Origin: Planctomycetaceae bacterium UBA4732
GTDB lineage: Bacteria > Planctomycetota > Planctomycetia > Gemmatales > Gemmataceae
Reading direction: 5' to 3'
DNA length: 18,674 nucleotides
NCBI GenBank assembly: GCA_002404095.1
Contig: DHJA01000107.1
Span: 1-18,674 of the forward strand
The number at the start of each line of letters is the position of its first letter. The first letter of the stretch is position 1. Below, in pieces: positions 9,670 to 15,060 of this stretch. The translations under genes and the position numbers were made by a program. The notes below the pieces were generated by a model. It did not search any database. It had not been told where the DNA came from and saw nothing but the letters and a program-made list of their open reading frames with translations.

Positions 9670-10344
9670 CTAGGCCACGGCCCGCAGTTGCCTGCGCCCT
9701 CTCCACCAGCTTCGCAGAGCGCCGATGGCAAGCGGCGTGAGCGGCAGGACCATCACAATGCCTCGGATCAGCCCAAAAGTACCCACCGGGCCAAACCCCA
9801 CGGGGCTGGAACCCCGGAGCGCCACCCAACAGGATAGGATGACGCAGGCGAGCATCGGCCAGCGCCAGTCCTGGTCGCTCGTGCGGGCCATTCGGCAGAA
9901 CCACACCGCAGGCAGGCAGTACGACGCCAGCAACAGGACGATGCCCACAAGTTCGACGCCGGCCATCAGGACAAGGGCGGGAGTGGAAGGGTTTTCGCCT
10001 AACTCGTCCGCAAATGGCATGAGGACTAAAGAGAGACAGACCGCCCAGACGTAGTAAGCCATCGAGAGGAGCATGAGCGTCGGCACAGGTAGTACGATAA
10101 AGGTAAGGATCGGGTGTCGCCTGCAGAACAACCGCTTGCGGTATTCCGCCGCCGCGGTTTGTGCAAGGTCGGCGGGAAGACCGACGCGGTCGCGGACGTT
10201 TTCGATTTTCATAATCGCTTTCTCCTCCATGATTTCGTCGATATGGTCTGACATCTCCAGGGCCGCCCTTTCGACGTAGGAAGCCGGGAGGCCTTGGGCC
10301 GCGAGACGCTTTCTCAACTCTTCAAGCCAGCGTTGCTTCTCCAT
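9670..10344 (-). CDS. PadR-linked membrane protein with N-terminal helical (HAAS-like) domain
   Basis: 224 residues. The ATG at 10344 has a near-perfect AAGGAGG five bases upstream. The N-terminal ~65 residues are soluble and helical (RWLEELRKRLAAQGLPASYVE, then ALEMSDHIDEIMEEK), resembling the HTH-associated helical signalling domains found in membrane proteins encoded next to PadR regulators. Then come about five hydrophobic segments: two in roughly 78-112, one at 125-150, one near 163-178 and one near 190-212, ending RRQLRAVA. The gene overlaps padR by 23 nt, so the pair forms one operon. From the family pattern I infer that PadR controls this protein, perhaps with the N-terminal domain contacting the regulator. 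No transporter motif is visible. Confidence 0.85.
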   Translation of the reverse strand: MEKQRWLEELRKRLAAQGLPASYVERAALEMSDHIDEIMEEKAIMKIENVRDRVGLPADLAQTAAAEYRKRLFCRRHPILTFIVLPVPTLMLLSMAYYVWAVCLSLVLMPFADELGENPSTPALVLMAGVELVGIVLLLASYCLPAVWFCRMARTSDQDWRWPMLACVILSCWVALRGSSPVGFGPVGTFGLIRGIVMVLPLTPLAIGALRSWWRGRRQLRAVA

Positions 10345-10681
10345 AGCCGCCTCCTTGCAGGGCCAAGTTGACCGCCCCAACGACGCGCTGCCAGCACGTC
10401 AACGTCTCGGCCAGATGTTTCTTTCCCTTCGGCGTCACCCGGTAGACCACCCGACTGCGTCCGGCCGTCGTTTCCCGGCTTGCCTTTAAGAGTCCGTCTG
10501 CTTCGAGCCTGTGTAGGATGGGATAAACACATCCTTCTCCGAACGCGAACTCCTGGTCGGTGGCAGTCTTGATCGCCTGGACCAGCTCGTAGCCATACAT
10601 CGGACGGCCCAAGAGCAAATGCAGCATCAGCAGTTCCGGCACTCCGTTCAGAAACGCCGGGTTCGTTCGCTTCTTGTTCAT
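10322..10681 (-). CDS. PadR family transcriptional regulator
   Basis: 119 residues starting MNKKRTNPAFLNGVPELLML. The winged-helix core is clear: LLLGRPMYGYELVQAIK, then EGCVYPILHRLEADGLLKASRE and the wing RSRVVYRVTPKGKKHLAE. PadR proteins are dimeric repressors that usually control a neighbouring membrane or efflux protein and themselves. The start at 10681 gives the standard family N-terminus; the longer upstream frame is unrelated. The ATG lies 6 nt after a TATAAG -10 hexamer and has no good ribosome site, so the mRNA may be leaderless. The stop lies 23 nt inside the following membrane-protein gene. Confidence 0.93.
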   Translation of the reverse strand: MNKKRTNPAFLNGVPELLMLHLLLGRPMYGYELVQAIKTATDQEFAFGEGCVYPILHRLEADGLLKASRETTAGRSRVVYRVTPKGKKHLAETLTCWQRVVGAVNLALQGGGYGEATLA

Positions 10682-11148
10682 GGACCGCTTATACCTCGAA
10701 CCTTGATGTATCGCAAGGCCAAGACATAACGCGGGCGTGGGGTCGCGGCCAGCTTCACCCCATTCTTCTGAAAAATTTGATCGGTGTTGTCCGAGAGGCG
10801 CACGCCGATGCTGGTCACGTTGACCGCTTTGACCCATAAGCGCAGCTCACGCACATCCCGGCCCTTGAGTGATGCGAGGTCGCGCCAGAGGCCGACATAG
10901 GCACCGCCGCCGCTGAAGTCCGCCTGGAGTTTGTACGAGCGCTTACCGCCATGCGCGTCAGCGGCGTCGAGCGCGAGGCTGCCCTTGGCGCCGGGGAACT
11001 CACGGCCGTCGATATAGGTCCAACCCTTAGGCTCCGTCTCGAAATCGTCCAGCAGGAGCGGCTTAGCGTCCGCTTGCGGTTTCGCGTATATCGCCAGGGG
11101 TAGCGCGAAGAGGCAGACAAACATGGTCGCAATTTTTGCGCAAGACAT
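10678..11148 (-). pseudogene. Secreted carbohydrate-binding-like domain protein, 3'-truncated
   Basis: 156 codons from ATG 11148 (AAGGA nine bases upstream; a TTG at 11157 is the alternative). An N-terminal signal peptide is visible (KIATMFVCLFALPLAIYA), followed by LLLDDFETEPKGWTY, GAKGSLALDAADAHGGKRSYKLQADFSGGG in two adjoining pieces, and a beta-sandwich-like run through IGVRLSDNTDQ. This resembles the N-terminal beta-sandwich of planctomycete secreted glycoside-hydrolase-like proteins. The fold stops abruptly after DQIFQKNGVKL; the last ~22 residues (AATPRPRYVLALRY onward) look non-native and are the PadR promoter region read in frame. The stop overlaps the padR ATG as ATGA. I read it as a gene head fused to the PadR operon by deletion or insertion; whether a short secreted product is still made is unknown. 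Confidence 0.6.
10688..10716 (-). promoter_or_regulatory. padR promoter with operator-like dyad in the spacer
   Basis: Minus-strand TTGCGA (10711-10716), a 17-base spacer and TATAAG (10688-10693) make a near-ideal sigma-70 promoter. A dyad centred on 10701 spans 10691-10711: ATAC-N-TC at one end is mirrored by GA-N-GTAT at the other (7 of 10 pairs complementary). It fills the spacer, the usual place for a PadR-type autorepressor to block polymerase. The -10 ends 6 nt before the padR ATG, predicting a transcript that starts at or next to the ATG. Confidence 0.6.
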
Positions 11149-11187
11149 GGAAAACAATCCTTCCGGGGGACCACATGGATCAAGCCC

Positions 11188-12093
11188 TCAGGGCGCCGGC
11201 CGTCGGCCGCCGCGACGGGCGGTGGGCGGCCGACCCAACAATTCCGGCCAACTGCCTGCCGTCCGCACGCGCCGGAGCATTTCTTCCAGCCGCGGCAGGT
11301 CGTCGAGCCGCTCGATCGCCGCGGCCGCGCGAGAGTCCGGCGGGCCGAAGGCGTCGTCGCCTTGCAAGCGAAGCATCTTCTTTGCCTCGGCGACGGCGCC
11401 CTCGGCCCGACCCTCCGTTCGCCCTTCTTCCAAGATGGCCTGATAAGTCGAGGACTCTTTCATGGATACTACTCCCCGAAACAGTTCCGCCGCCAGCGCC
11501 GGCGAATAGCGCAACCCGAGCAACAGATACGCTGACGCCCAGACCACCTCCGCACGCCGCCTGGCGCGACGGCTTTCCAGGCGCCGACCCATTCGTTGTA
11601 TTATGCCAGGCAACTCGGCTTCTGTCACCGCGCTGATCGGGGCCAGCGGCAGCAGGGCCAGGCCGCCCGTGAGCAGCGGGTCCGGCGGCAGCCGCCAGAC
11701 GCGCACCACTTGATAGCGGAACGTCAGGTAGATTTCCTCGCCGGGAAAGCCGCGCTCGTACAGGCCGGTGAGCTGCGGCGAGTCGGCCTCCGGCCGCAGC
11801 AGCACGGCGGCGCTGCGCACCCGCGTCTCGTGGCGGTCTTCCAGAAGGCCGTTGCGGACGAGCAGCTTCCGCGGCAGGGCGGCCGCGTCGTGGCCGGCGA
11901 CGAACTCCAGGTGAAGCAGATACGGCGGCTCGGCGGACACGCGCAGCACCTTGTCGGCGGCGCCGCTGACCGTGGCCACGTCGGCGTCCATCACCATCGT
12001 CGGCCCCGCCGGCCGTCCGAGCAACGCGGGCCACGACTCCGGCTCGATCTCGACCAGCGCCTTCAACGTCGGATCGTAGGGCTTCGCGGTCAC
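11188..12093 (-). CDS. Rpn/YhgA-like putative nuclease (PD-(D/E)XK transposase-related) protein
   Basis: 301 residues starting with GTG (GGGGG about 10 bases upstream). The opening MTAKPYDPTLKALVEIEPESW and the segments LHLEFVAGHDAAALPRKLL, RSAAVLLRPEADSP, YLTFRYQVVRVW and SMKESSTYQAILEEGRTEG match a family that is present in many copies in Gemmata-type genomes and is related to Rpn recombination-promoting nucleases. The EGRTEGRAEGAVAEAKKML stretch is the low-complexity helical tail typical of it. The core expected for this fold is E-x-Q; here the motif reads LEFV, with Val where Gln is usual, so catalysis may be reduced. Function in this lineage is unknown. It is a stand-alone gene. Confidence 0.8.
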   Translation of the reverse strand: MTAKPYDPTLKALVEIEPESWPALLGRPAGPTMVMDADVATVSGAADKVLRVSAEPPYLLHLEFVAGHDAAALPRKLLVRNGLLEDRHETRVRSAAVLLRPEADSPQLTGLYERGFPGEEIYLTFRYQVVRVWRLPPDPLLTGGLALLPLAPISAVTEAELPGIIQRMGRRLESRRARRRAEVVWASAYLLLGLRYSPALAAELFRGVVSMKESSTYQAILEEGRTEGRAEGAVAEAKKMLRLQGDDAFGPPDSRAAAAIERLDDLPRLEEMLRRVRTAGSWPELLGRPPTARRGGRRPAP

Positions 12094-12201
12094 ACCACAA
12101 AGGCCCCCTATTGAGGCGGATCGCTCTGTCGAACCCCATTTAACCTCCCGCGCTGCGAGCGGTGTGCGGCTGGTACTTGGGTAAGAATATCGCGCATGGC
12201 G

Positions 12202-12498
12202 TTAAAGGGTGACGCAAAATCCTTTTTCCTTCCCCCCTGAAGTTTTTGCCGTCTCAGCGAACACGAGCGCGAAATTACTGAAGGCGATTCCGAAGCGTGC
12301 AAGCAATGCCGCGATGAACCAGCCGAAGAATGGAACAAAGGAAAAGACAAAGGCAAGGCTTCCCGTAAGCAAGCCCGTAACCGCTTTGCTCGAACTAGGC
12401 GCCGAATCCGCCCTGGACTTGGCCCGCGTCTTCTCCTCTTCGATCCACCGCAGCGCTTACGCCGCCTCCGCCGCCGTCTGCGGCCGGTCGGCCGGCGC
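12202..12498 (-). pseudogene. Ser/Thr protein kinase C-terminal tail with membrane segment, broken
   Basis: Read on the minus strand, codons 12498-12460 give APADRPQTAAEAA, then TAA (12457-12459), then in the same frame ALRWIEEEKTRAKSR and a hydrophobic stretch around LLTGSLAFVFSFVPFFGWF and FIAALLARFGIAF, ending at TAA 12202-12204. PADRPQTAAEAAxALRxIE is the typical end of a bacterial Hanks-type kinase domain, followed by linker and transmembrane helix. The kinase catalytic domain is missing and the TAA replaces the residue between EAA and ALR. This is a dead fragment with no start codon of its own. Confidence 0.6.
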
Positions 12499-12699
12499 CT
12501 TGATAAGCAGGTCTTTGTTAATGAGCAGTTCGCCCAGGCTCAGATTGATGGTTGAGCCGCTGAGGTTATGGTCGAATTGGTCGCGGTGGCCGCTGTGGGC
12601 GACGCTGATCGCCTCGCGTAACGAAAACAGCCTATCCGTCTCGCCGTGGAATTCATCCCTCGTAGAGAAGCCCGCGAGTGTGTTTTAGTTTCGCATCAT
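12499..12699 (-). pseudogene. Beta-helix surface protein, N-terminal remnant fused to a kinase tail
   Basis: AAGGAGA (12707-12713) and ATGATG (12694-12699) look like a real translation start, but the fifth codon is TAA (12685-12687). Beyond it the same frame reads TRDEFHGETDRLFSLREAISVA and then SGSTINLSLGELLINKDLLIK, the LREAI...GELLI.K.L.I pattern that opens CSLREA-type beta-helix proteins; the intact neighbour at 12821 has the equivalent SLRADIAAAHNGD and SGELLIKKNLTI. The protein is cut at LLIK and continues directly into kinase-tail sequence. Confidence 0.65.
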
Positions 12700-12718
12700 G
12701 AAAAAGTCTCCTTGGGGG

Positions 12719-12753
12719 CGACCGGTGGCCGCCAAACGCTCGGCCACCGGTCG
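12719..12753 (-). terminator. Hairpin after the beta-helix gene
   Basis: A perfect 13-bp stem (12719-12731 with 12741-12753, arm CGACCGGTGGCCG) encloses a 9-base loop. On the minus strand a TTTTT run follows about 13 bases later rather than immediately, so it may be a terminator or only a barrier. It lies about 70 bases past the beta-helix stop. Confidence 0.45.
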
Positions 12754-12820
12754 CCGCGATGCAAGGGGTTTTGCTGCTGTGTCCAGCCCATGGAATAGCG
12801 CACAGCGCGCCGCCGGGCGC

Positions 12821-13963
12821 CTAGGTCGCCGGAATTCCATCGAGGATGCCGATGATGCTGGTGCTGTCCAGGTACAGCACACCCAAGTTGTAGATGTCAG
12901 CGCCAAAGCCAACGGGGGCGGTATTCCCGGTGATGCTGCTGGAGTTTTTGACCGTCACCGTGCCGTCGTTGTAGATGCCGCCGCCCGCCGAGGCGGCGGA
13001 GTTGCCGGACAGGGTGCTGCCGCTGACCGTCAGCGTGCCGTCGTTCAAGATGCCGCCGCCAAAATAGCTGGCGGAGTTGCCGGTCAGGGTGCTGTTGCTG
13101 ACCGTCAGCGTGCCGTCGTTCAAGATGCCGCCACCGGAGCCACCGAAGCTGGCGGAGTTGCCGGACAGGGTGCTGCCGCCGCTGACCGTCGCCGTGCCGC
13201 CGTTCCAGATGCCGCCGCCCCGCCAGGCGGAGTTGCCGGACAGGATGCTGCCGCTGACCGTCAGCGTGCCGTAGTTTTGAATGCCGCCACCATAGGAGAC
13301 GGAGTCCAAGCCGACGTTGCTGGACAGGGTGCTGCCGCTGACCGTCAGCGTGCCGTCGTTATTGATGCCGCCGCCCTGGGCGGCGGAGTTGCCGGTCAGG
13401 GTGCTGTTGCTGACCGTCAGCGTGCCGTCGTTCAAGATGCCGCCGCCTAGGCCGGCGGAGTTGCCGGACAGGGTGCTGCCGCTGACCGTCAGCGTGCCAT
13501 GGTTGAGGATGCCGGCGCCCTCGCCGGCTTGGCCCACGCCTGGGGCCGCGCCGTCGCTGATCGTCAGGCCGCTCAGGGTAACGTTCTCCTTGCTGGCCAC
13601 CTCGAACAGCCGCGAGGCGTTGTTGCCGCTGATCGTCAGTTGGCTGGCGCCCGGCCCAGCGATGGTCAGGTTCTTCTTGATAAGCAGCTCGCCGCTGGTC
13701 AGCGTGATGGTCTGGCCGCCCACCAGCGTGGAGGCGAAGACGATGGTGTCGCCGTTGTGGGCGGCGGCGATGTCGGCCCGCAGCGAGCCTCGGCCGCTGT
13801 CCAGGTTGTTAAGGACGGTCAGGGTGCTGAGTACCCAACGCTCCTCCAAGGCTTCGAGCGTCGGCCGGAAGGTGGGCCGCTTGCGCGGGGACGCGGGCCG
13901 TGCGGCCAGTTCGCGGATCCTGGACAGCCCCAGGCGTTCGGACAGCCAACGGGTAAGTGACAT
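12821..13963 (-). CDS. Right-handed beta-helix repeat protein with planctomycete LEPR-like N-terminus
   Basis: 380 residues, start ATG 13963 with GGAGA eight bases upstream. The basic N-terminus leads to PTLEALEERWVLSTLTV (34-50), the LE.LE.R..LS signature that opens many large extracellular planctomycete proteins. Residues 50-145 carry the SLRADIAAAHNGDTIVF region, the equivalent of SLREAI in CSLREA proteins, and the first helix coils. From about 148 to 352 come eight coils of 24-28 residues with consensus GGGILNDGTLTVSGSTLSGNSA, then one degenerate coil. The fold is a parallel beta-helix, likely secreted or cell-surface; the substrate or ligand is unknown. The protein is short for this class and ends without a sorting domain, so a 3' truncation is possible. 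Expression as a single gene is likely. Confidence 0.85.
   Translation of the reverse strand: MSLTRWLSERLGLSRIRELAARPASPRKRPTFRPTLEALEERWVLSTLTVLNNLDSGRGSLRADIAAAHNGDTIVFASTLVGGQTITLTSGELLIKKNLTIAGPGASQLTISGNNASRLFEVASKENVTLSGLTISDGAAPGVGQAGEGAGILNHGTLTVSGSTLSGNSAGLGGGILNDGTLTVSNSTLTGNSAAQGGGINNDGTLTVSGSTLSSNVGLDSVSYGGGIQNYGTLTVSGSILSGNSAWRGGGIWNGGTATVSGGSTLSGNSASFGGSGGGILNDGTLTVSNSTLTGNSASYFGGGILNDGTLTVSGSTLSGNSAASAGGGIYNDGTVTVKNSSSITGNTAPVGFGADIYNLGVLYLDSTSIIGILDGIPAT
12908..13522 (-). repeat. In-frame tandem repeat encoding beta-helix coils
   Basis: About eight copies of a 72-84-bp unit, the best conserved part encoding GILNDGTLTVS. Copies at roughly 13390-13470 and 13020-13120 are nearly identical, which suggests recent unit duplication or conversion. 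All unit lengths are multiples of three. Confidence 0.75.
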
Positions 13964-14017
13964 GCTTCGAGTCTCCTGTTTCAGATTGGCCTGCGTTACA
14001 ATGAAAAGGCCACCGCT

Positions 14018-14042
14018 CCCGGCGCGCAGACCGAGCGCCGGG
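14018..14042. repeat. GC-rich hairpin in the beta-helix gene leader
   Basis: CCCGGCGC (14018-14025) pairs perfectly with GCGCCGGG (14035-14042) around a 9-base loop. It lies about 55 bases upstream of the beta-helix start and would form in its 5' leader if transcription begins farther upstream. Confidence 0.45.
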
Positions 14043-14051
14043 GCGAGGCCG

Positions 14052-14098
14052 GGCCGGTGAGTGTCCTTCTTCGTGGTTGGGACTCACCGGCCGCTTTT
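14052..14098 (+). terminator. Hairpin with T-tract between divergent genes
   Basis: GGCCGGTGAGT (14052-14062) pairs perfectly with ACTCACCGGCC (14082-14092) and is followed on the plus strand by GCTTTT. It resembles an intrinsic terminator, yet no plus-strand gene lies upstream. It may insulate the MNT/HEPN pair from antisense transcription or be part of the beta-helix leader on the other strand. Confidence 0.4.
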
Positions 14099-14115
14099 GT
14101 TCAGGAATCACGGGT

Positions 14116-14161
14116 CAGCAGTCAGTCCGGCTTTTGCGTTGTCTGCGACTCCTGATTGCTG
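14116..14161. promoter_or_regulatory. Imperfect dyad upstream of the MNT/HEPN genes
   Basis: CAGCAGTCAG (14116-14125) and CTGATTGCTG (14152-14161) are complementary at 9 of 10 positions across 26 bases. It ends 12 bases before the -10 and could be an operator for an autoregulating antitoxin, or a hairpin without a role. Confidence 0.25.
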
Positions 14162-14169
14162 TTCCTTTG

Positions 14170-14178
14170 TGCTAGAAT
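14170..14178 (+). promoter_or_regulatory. Extended -10 promoter of the MNT/HEPN pair
   Basis: TGCTAGAAT fits the extended -10 form TGnTAnnnT. It ends 6 nt before the MNT ATG, no ribosome site is visible, and no standard -35 lies 16-18 bases upstream, so a leaderless transcript is predicted. Confidence 0.4.
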
Positions 14179-14184
14179 GCCCTC

Positions 14185-14634
14185 ATGATCGGAAAACGCC
14201 GCACATCGTCGAAGGCTCCGGTTGCCCGCTGGTATCGCGGGGCTGATATTCCCATGCGCCTGATTCGCCGATTCGCGCGCCAGGTTGCCGAGCGCTTCCA
14301 CCCCGACAAGATCGTCCTGTTTGGCTCCTATGCCTACGGCACGCCGCACGCCGATAGCGACGTGGACATCCTGGTCATCATGCCGGCCCGGAACCAGCTG
14401 GACCAGGCGGTGAAGATCGAGCTTGCCTGTGATCCGCCTTTTCCGCTGGACATCATCGTCCGCACGCCACACAACATGGAGTGGCAGCTCGCCGAGGGCG
14501 CCTCATTCCTGACCGAGATCATGACCAAGGCCAAAGTTCTCTATGAAAAAAAGCACTCGGGCGTGGGTACGCAAAGCCGAAAGCGACTTCCAGCTCGCCG
14601 CCGGCATCGCCCGGAGAAGCGAACCATTTCATGA
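14185..14634 (+). CDS. MNT-type nucleotidyltransferase, probable antitoxin
   Basis: 149 residues. The minimal nucleotidyltransferase core is visible: the GSX10DXD motif FGSYAYGTPHADSDVD with Gly47-Ser48 and Asp59/Asp61, and a third acidic residue at Asp89 (FPLDIIV). In HEPN/MNT modules the MNT partner adds AMP to the HEPN toxin and silences it. The start ATG 14185 has no ribosome site and follows a -10 by 6 nt. The first ~25 residues are basic and not part of the core. The C-terminal ~30 residues (from about KKHSGVGTQSRKRL) overlap the HEPN gene by 92 nt in another frame and look non-native, so an ancestral stop near 14545 may have been lost. Confidence 0.85.
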   Translation: MIGKRRTSSKAPVARWYRGADIPMRLIRRFARQVAERFHPDKIVLFGSYAYGTPHADSDVDILVIMPARNQLDQAVKIELACDPPFPLDIIVRTPHNMEWQLAEGASFLTEIMTKAKVLYEKKHSGVGTQSRKRLPARRRHRPEKRTIS

Positions 14635-14953
14635 CGAACAGTGCTTTCACTGCCAGCAATCTGCCGAGAAGTATCTCAAGGCACTGCTGGAGGAGTTCGG
14701 GCTGGCGGTACCGCGAACGCACGTTCTCAAGGACGTTCTGGCGTTACTGGCGCCTCATCATCCGTCACTTGTGGGCTTCCGGCGCGGCCTAACCTTTCTG
14801 ACGCGATTCTCGGTAGGGATTCGTTATCCCGGCGACAGCGCGAGCAAGCGCCAGGCCGCGTCCGCTTTACGTTGGGCCCGCGAAGTCCGCGTGGCTTGCC
14901 GCACGCTCCTTGGCATCCCGCCCTCCCCGGGGCGTCGTCGGCTGTCACCGTAA
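14543..14953 (+). CDS. HEPN-domain protein, probable toxin of an MNT/HEPN pair
   Basis: 136 residues from ATG 14543 (MKKSTRAWVRKAESDFQLA). All-helical HEPN features: WVRKAESDFQLAAGI, then CFHCQQSAEKYLKALLEE and VPRTHVLKDVLALL, then GIRYPGD (92-98). Many HEPN toxins are RNases with an RX4-6H motif. Here the position holds RYPG without the His, as in the COG2250-type branch, so RNase activity is doubtful and the protein may act through its partner. The last residues (RRRLSP) are low-complexity. The gene overlaps the MNT gene by 92 nt and ends about 40 bases before a nested palindrome. Confidence 0.85.
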   Translation: MKKSTRAWVRKAESDFQLAAGIARRSEPFHDEQCFHCQQSAEKYLKALLEEFGLAVPRTHVLKDVLALLAPHHPSLVGFRRGLTFLTRFSVGIRYPGDSASKRQAASALRWAREVRVACRTLLGIPPSPGRRRLSP

Positions 14954-14990
14954 TGCGTGCATCTTTCTTCACATCATTTGGCGACTTCTG

Positions 14991-15045
14991 TAGGACGGTT
15001 TGGCAAACCGTCCTTCTCTGCCGGACGGTTTGCCAAACCGTCCTA
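14991..15045. repeat. Nested palindromic element between convergent genes
   Basis: Two 23-base arms (14991-15013 and 15023-15045) are exact reverse complements across a 9-base loop. Each arm is itself palindromic: GGACGGTTT with AAACCGTCC around GGC or GCC. It can therefore form one long hairpin or two small ones. There is no T-tract, so it is better seen as a REP/MITE-like repeat than a terminator, although it lies between the HEPN and WD40 gene ends and could act as both. Confidence 0.75.
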
Positions 15046-15060
15046 CTTCGGCACTGCTTC

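Noticed and set aside
10690..10716. GGTTCGAG motif as a tRNA T-loop
   Set aside because: No acceptor or anticodon stem surrounds it; the sequence is explained by the padR promoter.
12209..12688. 159-codon plus-strand frame
   Set aside because: The minus strand carries recognisable kinase-tail and beta-helix remnants here; the plus frame has no similarity and is Ser-rich.
12908..13522. Regular repeats as a CRISPR array
   Set aside because: Units are contiguous, coding, variable and without unique spacers; no cas genes are present.
12698..14060. Long plus-strand frames (12698-13450, 13317-14060, 13499-13960)
   Set aside because: Opened by the three-base-periodic tandem repeat of the beta-helix gene; their repetitive peptides mirror it.
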